Source: Pantoea septica
Lineage (GTDB): Bacteria > Pseudomonadota > Gammaproteobacteria > Enterobacterales > Enterobacteriaceae
NCBI RefSeq assembly: GCF_002095575.1
Contig: NZ_MLJJ01000013.1
Span: 1-64,000, forward strand
DNA length: 64,000 nt
Direction of reading: 5' to 3'
The notes below the pieces were generated by a model, which saw only the letters and a list, made by a program, of their open reading frames with translations, was not told the DNA's origin and ran no database searches. A program made the translations under genes and the position numbers. The stretch's first letter is position 1; each line of letters opens with the position of its first letter. This document shows positions 45,965 through 56,040 of this stretch, one piece after another.

Positions 45965-47049
45965 CAGCGGCCCTCGAAATCGATACGGGGATCGACCAGC
46001 GTATAGGTCAGATCGCTGAGGATATTCATCAGCAGCCCGATCAGGGTGAAAATATAGAGCGTGCCGAACATCACCGGGTAGTCGCGCTGGATAGTGGCGT
46101 CGTAGCCCAGCAGGCCCAGACCGTTCAGCGAGAACATCACCTCGATCAGCACCGAACTGGTCAAAAACATGCCGATAAAGGTGGCGGGAAAGCTGGCGAT
46201 CACCAGCAGCATGGCGTTACGGAAAACGTGATGATAAAGAATGCGTCGCTCGCTGACCCCTTTGGCGCGCGCCGTCACCACATACTGCTTGCGGATCTCG
46301 TCCAGAAAGCTGTTTTTAGTCAGCATGGTCAGGGTGGCGAAACCGCCAATGACCGTCGCCAGCACCGGCAGGCTGATGTGCCACAGGTAGTCGCCGATCT
46401 TTCCGTACCAGGAGAGCGAATCAAACTGCGGCGAGGTCAGGCCGCGCAGCGGAAACCAGTCGAAATAGCTGCCGCCGGCGAACAGCACGATCAGCATGAT
46501 GCCGAACAGAAAGGCGGGCACCGAGTAGCCAATGATGATAAAGGTGCTGCTCCAGACGTCGAAGGCGCTGCCGTTGCGCACCGCTTTTTTAATGCCCAGC
46601 GGAATCGACACCAGATAGATAATCAGCGTGCTCCACAGCCCCAGGCTGATGGAAACCGGCAGGCTCTCTTTGATCAGCTGCAGCACCGATGCGCTGCGGA
46701 ACAGGCTGTCGCCGAAGTCGAAGCGCACATAGTTCCACAGCATCTCGACGTAGCGCTGCCACATCGGCTTGTCGAAGCCGTAGCGCTTTTTGATTTCCGC
46801 AATCACTTCCGGATCGAGCCCGCGCGCGCCGCGGTACTCGCTGTCGCCGGGGCCGACGCGGTTGAGGGCGCCGCGCGCGCCGCTTTCTCCGCCGCCCGGC
46901 AGGCCGGTGGTCTGGCCGAACTGAATGTTAGCCAGCGCCTGATCGACCGGCCCGCCGGGAGCGATCTGCACGATAAAGAAGTTCAGCGTGATAATCGCCC
47001 ACAGCGTGGGGATAATTAACAGCAGTCTGCGCAAGAAATAGGCGGCCAA
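45964..47049 (-). CDS. yejB: Microcin C/oligopeptide transporter permease YejB
   Basis: The first permease of YejABEF, 361 residues, with a first helix at [29 protein letters not shown], typical of DppB/OppB-type proteins, and six helices in total. The EAA loop reads [19 protein letters not shown]. It begins 10 bases after yejA. Confidence 0.97.
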   Translation of the reverse strand: MAAYFLRRLLLIIPTLWAIITLNFFIVQIAPGGPVDQALANIQFGQTTGLPGGGESGARGALNRVGPGDSEYRGARGLDPEVIAEIKKRYGFDKPMWQRYVEMLWNYVRFDFGDSLFRSASVLQLIKESLPVSISLGLWSTLIIYLVSIPLGIKKAVRNGSAFDVWSSTFIIIGYSVPAFLFGIMLIVLFAGGSYFDWFPLRGLTSPQFDSLSWYGKIGDYLWHISLPVLATVIGGFATLTMLTKNSFLDEIRKQYVVTARAKGVSERRILYHHVFRNAMLLVIASFPATFIGMFLTSSVLIEVMFSLNGLGLLGYDATIQRDYPVMFGTLYIFTLIGLLMNILSDLTYTLVDPRIDFEGR

Positions 47050-47059
47050 CTCAGGCTCC

Positions 47060-48868
47060 TCAGCGTCGTTCGGCCGGCAAACGCGCGGCTTTGTTCACGT
47101 CATACCACCAGCTTTCCAGCCCGCTCGCGAAGGCGGGCTTGACGGCGGGATGGGAGAATTTATTCCAGCAGGCTGTACGATCTTCCGCGTTGTACCACAT
47201 CGGGATCATGTACGCATTCCATAACAGGATGCGATCCAGCGCCTGGCCGAGCGGCAGCAGCGCCGCTTTGTCGCCCTGATGCGCCACAATCGCTTTAACA
47301 AAGTGATCGACCAAAGGATCTTTCAGCCGAGCGCTATTCCAGGAAGAGTCGATGTAGTCGGACTGCCAGCTGACCTGCAAATCGGAACTGGGGATGGGCA
47401 TCGCCAGGTAGACCCTGGCGGTCATGTCGTAATCGCCTTCGCGCAGCCGGCGCAGATACTGGGAAGCGTCCACCACGCGCAGCGTCAGGCTGATGCCGAG
47501 ACGCGACAGGCTATGCTGCAGCGGCAGCGCCCAGTCGTTGCTGGCGCCGCTGCGCAGCAGCAGCTCGATGCGCAGCGGCTGGCCGGTCCGATCGTTCACC
47601 AGCTGCTGTTTTTTTACCTGCCAGCCCGCCTGCCGCAGCAAATCCAGCGCTTTCAGCAGATTCGCGCGATCGTAGCCGCTGCCGTCGGTGCGCGGCGGGG
47701 CGTAGGGCGTGGTGAATAGCTCCGGCGGCAGTTGATCTTTGAACGGAGCCAGCAGCGCCTGCTGCGCGGCGTCCGGCAGGCCGTGCGCGGCGTATTTGGT
47801 ATTCTGAAAATAGCTGCTGACCCGCTGATAAGCGCCGTAGAACAGCGCCTTATTCATCCACTCGAAGTCGAACGCCAGCGTCAGCGCCTGGCGCACCCGA
47901 CGGTCGCGGAACGGCGCCTTTTCGTTGTTGATGGCCAGCCAGGTGGTATTGGTCGACGCCTGGTTGGGCGTGATCTCTTTGACGATGTGCTGATTATCGA
48001 AATTGCGGCCGCGATACTGGGTCGCCCACTTTTTGGCGGATCCTTCCTGGCGCAGGTCGAACGCGCCTGCCTTAAAGGCTTCGAAGGCGACGTTATCGTC
48101 AAGGTAGTAGTCGTAGCGCAGCGTATCGAAATTGAACCGCCCGCGATTCACCGGCAGATCCGCCGCCCAGTAATTTTTCACCCGGCTGTACTCGATATAC
48201 TGACCCAGCTTATAGCGGCTGATGCGGTAAGGGCCGCTAGAGAGCGGCGGGGCGCTCAGCGGCTCGTTGAACTTTTTATTCTGCCAGTCGCGCTGCGACA
48301 GCACCGGCAGCGTCAGCAGCCCCAGCATTAAATCCCGATCTGGCTTCGGCAGGTCGATGCGCACGCGCTGGCCGTCCAGCGCCTTTACCGTCGCGCCGCG
48401 ATAAATGACGCGAAACTGCGGCACGCCTTCATGCATAAACTTAGCGAAGGTAAAGGCGACGTCCGACGCGGTGATGGGCGTGTCGTCGTGAAACCGCGCG
48501 CGTGGATTGAGGCGAATTTCCATCCAGCGGAAGTCGTCGGCATAGCGCGCCGACTCGGCGACCAGCGGATAGTAGCTGCCCGGCTCATCGTCGGAAGAGG
48601 TAAACAGGCGATCGTAAAGCGTCTCGGTGCCTGCGCCAGGATTGCCGCGCGAGGCGTAACGGTTAAAGTTATCGTAAGTGCCGACGACTGCCTGAGTAAG
48701 CTGGCCGCCTTTTGGCGCGGCGGGATCCGCATAGTCGAAGTGGCTGAAACCGGGCGCGTATTTTGGTTCGCCCAGCGTGGCGAAGGCGCGACTTTCGCGC
48801 ACAACTTCCGCGCGCAGCGGCGCGCAAAGGGCCATTAACAGCAGCAGCGATATCAGGCGAAACAGCAT
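47060..48868 (-). CDS. yejA: Oligopeptide-binding protein YejA
   Basis: The periplasmic peptide-binding component of YejABEF, 602 residues. It has a Sec signal peptide of about 20 residues ([20 protein letters not shown]) and cluster C (SBP_bac_5) features such as [19 protein letters not shown] and [28 protein letters not shown]. First gene of the yejABEF operon. Length compares with 604 in E. coli. Confidence 0.97.
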   Translation of the reverse strand: MLFRLISLLLLMALCAPLRAEVVRESRAFATLGEPKYAPGFSHFDYADPAAPKGGQLTQAVVGTYDNFNRYASRGNPGAGTETLYDRLFTSSDDEPGSYYPLVAESARYADDFRWMEIRLNPRARFHDDTPITASDVAFTFAKFMHEGVPQFRVIYRGATVKALDGQRVRIDLPKPDRDLMLGLLTLPVLSQRDWQNKKFNEPLSAPPLSSGPYRISRYKLGQYIEYSRVKNYWAADLPVNRGRFNFDTLRYDYYLDDNVAFEAFKAGAFDLRQEGSAKKWATQYRGRNFDNQHIVKEITPNQASTNTTWLAINNEKAPFRDRRVRQALTLAFDFEWMNKALFYGAYQRVSSYFQNTKYAAHGLPDAAQQALLAPFKDQLPPELFTTPYAPPRTDGSGYDRANLLKALDLLRQAGWQVKKQQLVNDRTGQPLRIELLLRSGASNDWALPLQHSLSRLGISLTLRVVDASQYLRRLREGDYDMTARVYLAMPIPSSDLQVSWQSDYIDSSWNSARLKDPLVDHFVKAIVAHQGDKAALLPLGQALDRILLWNAYMIPMWYNAEDRTACWNKFSHPAVKPAFASGLESWWYDVNKAARLPAERR

Positions 48869-48933
48869 AGGATTCAGGTTCTCCCGTGGTTATTCGCAGG
48901 CTAGCGTAGCAGCATCCGGGGCGGGGCGGCCAG

Positions 48934-50514
48934 CTATCCCGCCAGCGAAGCCAGGCTGCGGCTGCGGTAATAGTCGATTAGCCGGTCCGGCTTCAGCGGC
49001 CGGCTAAAAAGGTAGCCCTGCATATGGCTGACGCCGTGTTTCACCAGCCATGCCGCCTGCTCGCCGGTTTCCACCCCTTCGGCGACGGTTTTCAGGTTTA
49101 GCTTCTTCGCCAGATGGAGCACCGCGTCCAGCACCGGCGAGTTCAGGGTTTGCGTCCCGATGCTCTGCACGAAGCCGCGATCGATCTTGATATAGTCGAA
49201 GGGATATTTTTCCAGATAGATCAGCGCGCTGTGGCCGGTACCGAAATCGTCTATCGCAATCTGAATATCATTTTGATGCAGCCAGGCGAAAACCTCTCCG
49301 GCATTTTTATCGCGTACCATGGTGCGTTCAGTCACTTCAAAGACGTAGTTGAAATGGTTATCCGGCATGGCGGCGATCCAGCGCTTAACGTCCTGTTGAA
49401 AACTCTCCGACGCCAGATGCAGCGGCGAAAGATTCAGGCTCATATGGGTGCCGGCGGGAACGTAAGGATTGAGCCGGTGCGCGTCCCGCGCCACCAGCTC
49501 GAACAGATGACGCGTCAGCGGAATAATCAGGTTCAGCGACTCGGCGTAGCTGATAAACATATCCGGCGGGATAAGGCCTTCGCTGGGGTGGTTCCAGCGC
49601 AGCAGCGCTTCCAGCCCGTAGGCGCGTCCGCTAAGTGTGCTGATCAGCGGCTGGTACTCGACGTGAAACTCGCCGCGTTTGATGCCGAGCAGGATCTCTT
49701 TGCCGGGGCGCTGGTTCATCGACAGCAGCAGCCAGCAGCCGCCGCCTACCAGCAGCGACAGCAAAATGCCGCTCAGCACGATCATCTGAATATCGCGCAT
49801 CGATACCGTATCGCCATAGAGAACAAACTGCAGCGGATAGCCGTCGAGCGCAAGCTGCATCAGCGGCTGCGGCGGCAGGTCGCTTTTCGCGATGGTGACA
49901 GGCTGCCAGCTGGCGAGCGCGTTGTTCTGCGCCACCAGCGCCATGCCGGAAATTTCGGGATGGTAAGAGGCCAGCAGCTGATAGGGCGTCAGGTTAAGAT
50001 TGATGGTAGCGAGCACGCCGGACTGTACGCTTTGCGGATTGCGCAGCCAGAGAGCGAAAACCGGCTTGCCGGGCTGTAACGGCGTGCCGCTCAGCAGGCG
50101 CAGATCGCGATCGCGGCTGAGATCTGTCTGGTCGGAAATGGCGCTAAGCGGCAGGCGAAACGCCCCGGTCGCCGAGGAGCAAAAAGCGTAGCCCTCGCGC
50201 ACCAGCAGAATCGCCCGCAGATCGCCAGCGAAGGCGGCGCGAGAGGTCAGTTCCTGGCTGATGGCGTGACAGTCGAAACGGCTAAAAGAGAGAAGGGGGT
50301 TCAGGGTATGGGTGACTAATCTGTCCAGCGACTGCTGTAGCGCATCGCGGCTGTCGTGCAGCAGCTGTTGATGCTGGAGCTGCCGCTTATGCCAGATGAA
50401 TGTCAGCAAGATCAGGGTAAACAGAATAAAGAACAGGCTACCGAAAATCGCGCTGCTCCAGGCGATGCGGCGAGGGTAGGTGGCCTGGCGCATCAGCGTC
50501 CTGGACAATGGCAT
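48934..50514 (-). CDS. pdeN: Cyclic-di-GMP phosphodiesterase with CSS sensor domain (PdeN/Rtn)
   Basis: A membrane-bound c-di-GMP phosphodiesterase. The 526-residue protein has two transmembrane helices (about residues 20-42 and 245-265) flanking a periplasmic CSS-motif domain (YAFCSSATG). In E. coli such domains are controlled by DsbA/DsbB disulfide formation. The C-terminal EAL domain is intact: YGLEALLRW, FEVTERT, IAIDDFGTGHSAL, KIDRGFVQ and AEGVET. It lies upstream of yejA, as rtn does in E. coli. Met8 (50493) has AGGA 5 bases upstream and is a good alternative start. Confidence 0.94.
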   Translation of the reverse strand: MPLSRTLMRQATYPRRIAWSSAIFGSLFFILFTLILLTFIWHKRQLQHQQLLHDSRDALQQSLDRLVTHTLNPLLSFSRFDCHAISQELTSRAAFAGDLRAILLVREGYAFCSSATGAFRLPLSAISDQTDLSRDRDLRLLSGTPLQPGKPVFALWLRNPQSVQSGVLATINLNLTPYQLLASYHPEISGMALVAQNNALASWQPVTIAKSDLPPQPLMQLALDGYPLQFVLYGDTVSMRDIQMIVLSGILLSLLVGGGCWLLLSMNQRPGKEILLGIKRGEFHVEYQPLISTLSGRAYGLEALLRWNHPSEGLIPPDMFISYAESLNLIIPLTRHLFELVARDAHRLNPYVPAGTHMSLNLSPLHLASESFQQDVKRWIAAMPDNHFNYVFEVTERTMVRDKNAGEVFAWLHQNDIQIAIDDFGTGHSALIYLEKYPFDYIKIDRGFVQSIGTQTLNSPVLDAVLHLAKKLNLKTVAEGVETGEQAAWLVKHGVSHMQGYLFSRPLKPDRLIDYYRSRSLASLAG

Positions 50515-50672
50515 GAAGTGCTTTCCCCTTGTCTTATCTTTTATTATTGACTGTGCACGACTGCTCTCTGGCGAAGTCCATGAGAATATAACGAGAAGAC
50601 AGGAAATGTCTCGTTATTCTTCTGATAAACAATCATTTTTACGTGATTACTATGCAATTATCCGGCGCAGGG

Positions 50673-50701
50673 GCGAAAAAAAACGCTGCCGAAGCAGCGT
50701 T
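50673..50701 (-). terminator. Intrinsic terminator of mepS
   Basis: On the minus strand AACGCTGC pairs with GCAGCGTT around a TTCG tetraloop and is followed by a run of eight T residues, 38 bases after the mepS stop. Confidence 0.93.
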
Positions 50702-50739
50702 CTGTTTTCTCTGGCTGAGAAACTATCGAAGGTCAGGAA

Positions 50740-51309
50740 TCAGCTGGGATTACGGCTTAATACCCTACGTCCTTCGCGGTAGCGTTTTTTCCAGTAGCTG
50801 TCGTTCAGGCTGGAAATCATCACGCCGCTGCTGGTGGAGGCGTGGACGAAGTTATCGTTGCCGAGATAGATTCCTACGTGACGACCGGTTGAGCCGGCGC
50901 GGAACAGCACCAGATCGCCGGGACGCAGTTTGCCGCGTGAAATTTGGCTGCCGGTATCCTGCTGTTCAGAGGTTGAACGCGGCAGTTCTAAACCGAACTG
51001 ATCGCGAAAAGTGCGCTGAACGAAAGCTGAACAGTCGATGCCGCGTTTGGTGTCGCCGCCGAGGCGGTAACGCACGCCTTTCCAGTCGGCGTATTGCTCC
51101 ATGATGCGGGACTTAACATCCACGCTCCGCACCATCTCTTCGAATTCATCCTGAGACGCCTGAAGTAAAAAACCATTCTGGTTGTTAACTTCATGATTCT
51201 CGTTTTTTGCGTGTTGACCGGTACTGCTGCATGCCGAGAGGAGTGTTGCCAGCGCCACTGCAGGCACAATCCGCCAGATATATCTCAGTATTGGTTGAGA
51301 CTTGACCAT
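50740..51309 (-). CDS. mepS: Murein DD-endopeptidase MepS (Spr), lipoprotein
   Basis: MepS cleaves peptide cross-links to allow peptidoglycan growth and is degraded by Prc/NlpI. The 189-residue product has a lipoprotein signal ending LLSAC (Cys27) and an NlpC/P60 domain. The catalytic Cys93 is in [12 protein letters not shown], and catalytic histidines lie in GRHVGIYLG and [10 protein letters not shown]. coli has Gly where Ala follows the CS pair. The 5' leader has AAGGA 11 bases before the ATG. A strong terminator follows. Confidence 0.97.
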   Translation of the reverse strand: MVKSQPILRYIWRIVPAVALATLLSACSSTGQHAKNENHEVNNQNGFLLQASQDEFEEMVRSVDVKSRIMEQYADWKGVRYRLGGDTKRGIDCSAFVQRTFRDQFGLELPRSTSEQQDTGSQISRGKLRPGDLVLFRAGSTGRHVGIYLGNDNFVHASTSSGVMISSLNDSYWKKRYREGRRVLSRNPS

Positions 51310-51770
51310 TGTTCGTATATTCCTTCGATGTCCTTACGACAGAATGTCGCCAGCCAAATGACAAAACGGATTGAGATTAATAAGCACTGCTCTCTAAGAC
51401 AATTCCTTAATTACTAAAATGTGTTAACGAACACGTTTTTGTATAAAAAGGAGCCGAATTTTCTGCTGCTATACCCTCAACGCCTTGGAGGTTAACCGAT
51501 TCCAGACGCCGTGGCGAGTGGTTTTACGTAATTTCTAATAGCTTTTTTTGATGTGAAATCAGTCTTTAACAGACTGGTTACTTTATCCGCAATTTTGGAA
51601 AATTATCCTTAAAATAAGGACATCAAATGAGGTCAATTCTTCGGGTAAGAGGCTTTTTAAGCGCTTTAGCGCTGGACAGCCTGGGAGAAAGCGCCTTTAT
51701 AAGCAGAAAACATCATAATATTTTCTATATATCGCTAGATGATTAGCTTGCTAATAATACTGGCGGGATT
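51310..51770. other. AT-rich non-coding region upstream of mepS
   Basis: About 460 bases without a supported gene. The part next to mepS should hold its promoter. GTGTT/AACAC with a following GTTTTT at 51421-51440 forms a weak terminator-like hairpin on the plus strand. Composition is clearly more AT-rich than the surroundings. Confidence 0.5.
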
Positions 51771-51824
51771 TTAATAAGCGCGGAGAGAGAAGAATAGGGC
51801 CATTCTTCACTCCGCGCTTATCAA
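51771..51824. terminator. Long hairpin downstream of lpxT
   Basis: TAAGCGCGGAG (51775-51785) pairs perfectly with CTCCGCGCTTA (51810-51820). Inside, GAAGAAT pairs perfectly with ATTCTTC around AGGGCC. With one mismatch the outer stem extends further on both sides. It begins 26 bases past the lpxT stop on the minus strand. No T tract follows, so it may be a mRNA 3'-end stabiliser or a Rho-dependent end. Confidence 0.6.
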
Positions 51825-51850
51825 TAGATTTGAGATTTAATTACCTGCGG

Positions 51851-52555
51851 CTATTCAGGCTTATATTTGCCGGGCAGTTTGCGGTAGAAGAAGCTGACAA
51901 TCGCGTCGCTCAGCGGCGTCAGCAGCACCCAGCTCAGTCCCACCAGCAGCACCGAAAGCGAGCCGACGGCGATGTCGGTAAACCAGTGCGCGCCCGCCAT
52001 CACGCGCGGCAGGGCGAAAATCACCACGATAGCGGCGCCGGCAAGAAAGGCGCGGAAGCCGAAATAGCGCCACATAAAACAAGCGAAAATCATCAGCATC
52101 ATGCCGTGATCGCCAGGGAAGCTGTTGGACGAGGCGTCCTTGGCGGGAATGCCGGTCAGCTCGCTGACGCGATGGGCGTTTTCAAAAAACAGCGTCGGAC
52201 TTTTATGCTGCACCGGCAGCAGGTGGCCGAGCTGGTTGAGAATAACCGCGCTGAGCAGCATGGTGATGCCAATCGCCAGCATGCGGCGGCGGCCCGGCGG
52301 CGTTTCGCGACGCCAGTAGACGAGATAGAGCGCCCCCATCGCCAGCAGCGACACCAAATCGAAGCCGCGGAAGTTAGCGATCGCCACCAGCAGGGCAAAG
52401 CCAGGGTGATCGACCATCTGGTTATTGAAGCTGAAGAAGATCCCTTTATCGATGCCCGCCCAGAAACCGTGATCGGGCGGCAGATACCAGGAGAGAAAGA
52501 GAACAACGCCAAGCGCGTTGAGCAGCACTATTGTGACAAAACGAGTTGCGCGCAT
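51851..52555 (-). CDS. lpxT: Lipid A 1-diphosphate synthase LpxT (PAP2 family)
   Basis: LpxT transfers phosphate from undecaprenyl pyrophosphate to the 1-phosphate of lipid A at the periplasmic face of the inner membrane. The product is about 234 residues with six transmembrane helices. PAP2 motifs are SNSFPGDHGMM and RVMAGAHWFTDIAVG, with catalytic histidines. The ATG at 52555 (MRATRF) is favoured by alignment with E. coli LpxT; an upstream in-frame GTG at 52564 is possible. It follows yeiR by about 33 bases. Confidence 0.93.
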   Translation of the reverse strand: MRATRFVTIVLLNALGVVLFLSWYLPPDHGFWAGIDKGIFFSFNNQMVDHPGFALLVAIANFRGFDLVSLLAMGALYLVYWRRETPPGRRRMLAIGITMLLSAVILNQLGHLLPVQHKSPTLFFENAHRVSELTGIPAKDASSNSFPGDHGMMLMIFACFMWRYFGFRAFLAGAAIVVIFALPRVMAGAHWFTDIAVGSLSVLLVGLSWVLLTPLSDAIVSFFYRKLPGKYKPE

Positions 52556-52588
52556 CGTATTCACTCAAATAAAAATTAACAGGGGAAA

Positions 52589-53575
52589 CTAACCTGGCCA
52601 GTTTAAACGAAGCCTCAACAGCTGAGACTGCAAACGATTCCAGTCCACAGGCTGCGAATGGATCAGTTCAATACGGCTGTCGGGCGCATCGGCGGTCAGG
52701 GTTTCGACCTGCACATCGCCGTGCTGACCGTTGAGGCGCAGCGTGCCGTCCGGCGTGCGCAGCACCCCTTTAATGCGCTCGACCGGGGCGAGACGCGCCC
52801 ACGCCAGCAGCGCGGCGCCGTCGAAACGCGTCGCCCCGTCAAAGATCCAGCCGCAGGCTGCGTAGCCCTGGCCTTCATTTAGCGCCCGGCGCCAGCGCGC
52901 CTCGCCATCGAGGCGCAGCGCGGCGAGGCCGCTATCGCGTTGAGGATGGGCATGATGATGCGCGGGCTGCGGCAGCGCTTGACGGTTTGTGCGCGGGAGA
53001 TCGAGCAGCGCCGCATCGACAGCGCCGAAGCGCGTTTCGATAAAAGCGCGGCCGTTAAGCATCGCCTCCTGCCACTGATGCAGGCGCTGGCGATCGTTTT
53101 CGTCCCAGCGGTCGCTTTTATTGCCGATAATCACGTCCGCCGCCGCCAGCTGATCGCGAAAATTTTCATTGGCCGTCACCCGCGCATGGGCGAGCTGGCG
53201 AGCGTCGAGCAGCGTCAGCGTGGCGTTAAGCTGCAGAAGCGGCTGATAAACCGGCGCGCTCAGCATCTCCAGCAGCTGACGCGGGTGCCCGAGACCGGTG
53301 GGTTCGATCAGCAGGCGATCCGGGCGGTTCTGCTTTAGCAGCATATTCAGTCCCACCTGCATTGGCAGGCCGTTGACGCAGCACATGCAGCCGCCGGGGA
53401 TCTCCTTTAATGCCGCGCCGCTGTCGCGCAGCAGCGCGCCGTCGATGCCGATTTCGCCGAATTCATTAACCAGAATCGCCCAGTTTTCCTGCGCCGGCTT
53501 GCGGGCCAGCAGATGGCGCAGCAGGGTGGTTTTGCCGCTGCCGAGAAAGCCAGTAATAAGATTAACGCGCGTCAT
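52589..53575 (-). CDS. yeiR: COG0523 GTPase / zinc-binding protein YeiR
   Basis: A 328-residue G3E-family GTPase related to metal chaperones; E. coli YeiR binds zinc. It shows Walker A GFLGSGKTT, the metal-binding CxCC motif in IPGGCMCCVNG, Walker B-like LLIEPTGLGHP, the NKSD base-recognition motif, and a His-rich linker (PAHHHAHPQRD) leading to the C-terminal CobW-C domain. lpxT follows on the same strand. Confidence 0.95.
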   Translation of the reverse strand: MTRVNLITGFLGSGKTTLLRHLLARKPAQENWAILVNEFGEIGIDGALLRDSGAALKEIPGGCMCCVNGLPMQVGLNMLLKQNRPDRLLIEPTGLGHPRQLLEMLSAPVYQPLLQLNATLTLLDARQLAHARVTANENFRDQLAAADVIIGNKSDRWDENDRQRLHQWQEAMLNGRAFIETRFGAVDAALLDLPRTNRQALPQPAHHHAHPQRDSGLAALRLDGEARWRRALNEGQGYAACGWIFDGATRFDGAALLAWARLAPVERIKGVLRTPDGTLRLNGQHGDVQVETLTADAPDSRIELIHSQPVDWNRLQSQLLRLRLNWPG

Positions 53576-53585
53576 GCTCCTGCCT

Positions 53586-53617
53586 CCTTAAAAGAGAATG
53601 GCCGCGAAAGCGGCCAT
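53586..53617 (-). terminator. Terminator of efpL
   Basis: ATGGCCGC pairs perfectly with GCGGCCAT around a GAAA/TTTC tetraloop. On the minus strand it is followed by TCTCTTTT, about 30 bases after the efpL stop and just before yeiR. Confidence 0.7.
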
Positions 53618-53647
53618 AATGTTACTTTATAACACAAGCAGGATCTG

Positions 53648-54220
53648 TTAGTCAGCACGGCTCATATAGCGGCGCTCGGCGATATGAATGCGGATGCGAT
53701 CGCCGTTGCTCAGGTATTCCGGCACCTGAATGCTCAGACCGGTGCTCATGCCGGCCGGTTTGGTGCGCGCGCTGGCGGAAGCGCCTTTGATGCCCGGCGC
53801 GGTATCGACGATTTCCATATCCACGGTCTGCGGCAGCTCGAGCGCCAGCACCTGGCCGTCCATCGTCAGCACCTGGATGCCCGGAATGCCGCCTTCAGGA
53901 ATAAACAGCAGCTCTTCTTCAATCTGATCTTTTTTGAACGAATAGGGCGTGTAGTCCTCGTCATCCATGAAAACGTATTCGTCGCCGTCGATATAAGAGA
54001 AGGTGACGCTGCGGCGGCTGAGCTGAATAACGTCCAGAATATCGTCGCCTTTAAAACGCTCTTCCACCTTCAGCCCGGTACGGATATCGGTGAAGCGCAT
54101 CTTATACAGCGTTACGGCGCCGCGCGCGCTGGGACTCTGAATATCGATATCTTTAACCATCAGCAGCTTGCCGTTCCAGCTTACCGCCATTCCTTTTTTG
54201 ATCTCATTCGCTCTTGGCAT
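53648..54220 (-). CDS. efpL: Elongation factor P-like protein EfpL (YeiP)
   Basis: A paralogue of elongation factor P that helps ribosomes stalled at proline and other difficult sequences. The 190-residue product has the three-domain EF-P layout and matches E. coli YeiP in [37 protein letters not shown] and [11 protein letters not shown]. The tip of the domain I loop carries residues SPSARGA, so it does not use the lysine modified in EF-P. It is divergent from yeiW. Confidence 0.96.
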   Translation of the reverse strand: MPRANEIKKGMAVSWNGKLLMVKDIDIQSPSARGAVTLYKMRFTDIRTGLKVEERFKGDDILDVIQLSRRSVTFSYIDGDEYVFMDDEDYTPYSFKKDQIEEELLFIPEGGIPGIQVLTMDGQVLALELPQTVDMEIVDTAPGIKGASASARTKPAGMSTGLSIQVPEYLSNGDRIRIHIAERRYMSRAD

Positions 54221-54380
54221 TGCAACTCTCGCTTAAAGAAGGACTCCGATGCGCGCCACGTTACTCGCGCCGGGGTAAACAGGCAATATGGCGCCGGAAA
54301 AAATGCGCGCGATGACGCAGACATGGCTTTCGCGCGCGCGGCCTGCTATTGTCGCGGTTCAACTCTCGCTGGAGCGCATC

Positions 54381-54635
54381 ATGCAATGCCGTAGTCAGTG
54401 CGGCGCCTGCTGTACCGCGCCTTCGATCTCTTCGCCGATCCCCGGCATGCCTCAGGGCAAACCCGCCAATACCCCTTGCGTTCAGCTTGACGCCGATCTG
54501 CGCTGCAAACTGTTCGGCTCGCCGCTGCGGCCCGCCGTTTGCGCCGGTTTGCAGCCGTCGCGCGATATGTGCGGCGCCACGCGCCACGACGCGATGGTCT
54601 ATCTGCTGCAGCTGGAAGCGGACACCGCGCCCTGA
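54381..54635 (+). CDS. yeiW: YeiW, YkgJ-family cysteine-cluster protein
   Basis: An 84-residue protein with an N-terminal cysteine cluster ([11 protein letters not shown]) and further cysteines at CVQL, CKLF, CAGL and CGATR, a pattern that suggests zinc or iron-sulfur binding. [20 protein letters not shown] matches E. coli YeiW. The ATG at 54381 has GGAG 7 bases upstream; an in-frame ATG at 54288 would add an unrelated stretch. Function is unknown. Confidence 0.9.
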   Translation: MQCRSQCGACCTAPSISSPIPGMPQGKPANTPCVQLDADLRCKLFGSPLRPAVCAGLQPSRDMCGATRHDAMVYLLQLEADTAP

Positions 54636-54806
54636 CCGAGCTGAAGTTGCTGACGCGTGCGCCGTAGCCTGTGCACACCCTTACAGCGCGCCTTCAGCTC
54701 CCTGAGGTTATTCTTACTCCTTCCATTATGAAGTGTGCGTAACGTCAAAAATCTGCTACGCATTTTACGCATTTTCTTGCATGGCATCATGGGCTGTACC
54801 AGACTC

Positions 54807-54822
54807 CTTGAAACGTTTCAGC
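54807..54822. promoter_or_regulatory. Cra (FruR) operator, distal
   Basis: CTTGAAACGTTTCAGC contains the perfect palindromic core TGAAACGTTTCA of the Cra site, about 95 bases before fruB. Cra represses fruBKA until fructose-1-phosphate is present. Confidence 0.88.
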
Positions 54823-54873
54823 GCGGCAGAGACGCGCTTTGCGCCCCGTCGCCGCGCTTTAAACGGCCACCAG

Positions 54874-54889
54874 GCTGAAACGATTCAAT
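54874..54889. promoter_or_regulatory. Cra (FruR) operator, proximal
   Basis: GCTGAAACGATTCAAT matches the Cra consensus GCTGAAWCGWTTCA, 20 bases before the fruB start. Two Cra operators upstream of fruB are also known in E. coli. Confidence 0.88.
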
Positions 54890-54909
54890 TTCAGTAAGCG
54901 AGGAGAAAT

Positions 54910-56040
54910 ATGTTCCAGCTCGAATTGCAGGCCATCCACACCGGAGCCAGCGCACAAAATAAAGAAGAGGCGATCCGTCAGGTCGCGGCGGCGCTGACCG
55001 CAGCGGGCAACGTAGCGGAAGGCTATGTCAACGGCATGCTGGCGCGCGAGCAGCAGACCTCAACTTTTCTGGGCAACGGCATCGCCATTCCGCACGGCAC
55101 CACCGATACGCGCGACCTGGTGCAGAAAACCGGCGTGCAGGTGTTTCAGTTTCCGCAGGGCGTCGCCTGGGGCGAAGATCAGACCGCCTATGTGGCGATC
55201 GGCATCGCGGCGAAATCTGACGAACACCTGGCGCTGCTGCGTCAGCTGACGCACGTGCTGAGCGACGACAGCGTCGCCGAACAGCTCAAAACCGCCTCGG
55301 CGGAAGATCTGCGCGCGCTGCTGATGGGCGAAAAACAGGCGGCCGAATTCAGCTTCGACACCTCGCTGATTACCTTAGACGTCGCCGCCAGCGACCTGAT
55401 TACGCTGCAGGCGCTGAATGCCGGCCGCCTGCAGGCCGCAGGCGCGGTGGACGCCAGCTTTGTGGCCGACGTAATGGCCGCGACGCCGCTGAGCCTGGGT
55501 CAGGGCATCTGGCTGAGCGACAGCAGCCGCGGCAACCTGCGCAGCGCGGTCGCGGTCAGCCGCGCCGCCGCGCCGGGCGAATATCAGGGCGAGAAAGTGG
55601 CGCTGCTGGTCACGGTATCCGCCGTCGACGAGCGACCGCTGGAGGTGCTGAGCTATCTCAGCACGCTGCTGCAGAACGGCAAGGCGGATCGCCTGCTGAA
55701 AGCGGACGCGGCAGGCGTCTACGCGCTGCTGACCAGCGAAGTAGACGAGCAGGCCGAAGTGCTGAGCGCAGAGTTCACCATTCGCAACGAGCACGGGCTG
55801 CACGCGCGTCCCGGCACGGCGCTGGTCAGCGTGATCAAGCAGTTCAACAGTGATATCACCGTCACCAACCTCGACGGCAGCGGCAAACCGGCTAACGGCC
55901 GCAGCCTGATGAAAGTGGTGGCGCTGGGCGTGAAGAAAGGCCATCGCCTGCGCTTTACCGCCAGCGGCGAAGATGCGCAGCAGGCGTTGACCGCCATCGA
56001 AGAGGCGATTAATTCCGGCCTCGGCGAGGGGGCAGCATGA
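54910..56040 (+). CDS. fruB: Fructose PTS diphosphoryl transfer protein (EIIA-FPr)
   Basis: FruB passes phosphate from enzyme I to the fructose permease. The 376-residue protein has an N-terminal EIIA domain with His62 ([13 protein letters not shown]), a central linker domain, and a C-terminal HPr-like domain with His298 ([13 protein letters not shown]). Ribosome binding site GAGGAG precedes the ATG. It overlaps fruK by 4 bases (ATGA). Expression is expected to be released from Cra by fructose-1-phosphate. Confidence 0.98.
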   Translation: MFQLELQAIHTGASAQNKEEAIRQVAAALTAAGNVAEGYVNGMLAREQQTSTFLGNGIAIPHGTTDTRDLVQKTGVQVFQFPQGVAWGEDQTAYVAIGIAAKSDEHLALLRQLTHVLSDDSVAEQLKTASAEDLRALLMGEKQAAEFSFDTSLITLDVAASDLITLQALNAGRLQAAGAVDASFVADVMAATPLSLGQGIWLSDSSRGNLRSAVAVSRAAAPGEYQGEKVALLVTVSAVDERPLEVLSYLSTLLQNGKADRLLKADAAGVYALLTSEVDEQAEVLSAEFTIRNEHGLHARPGTALVSVIKQFNSDITVTNLDGSGKPANGRSLMKVVALGVKKGHRLRFTASGEDAQQALTAIEEAINSGLGEGAA

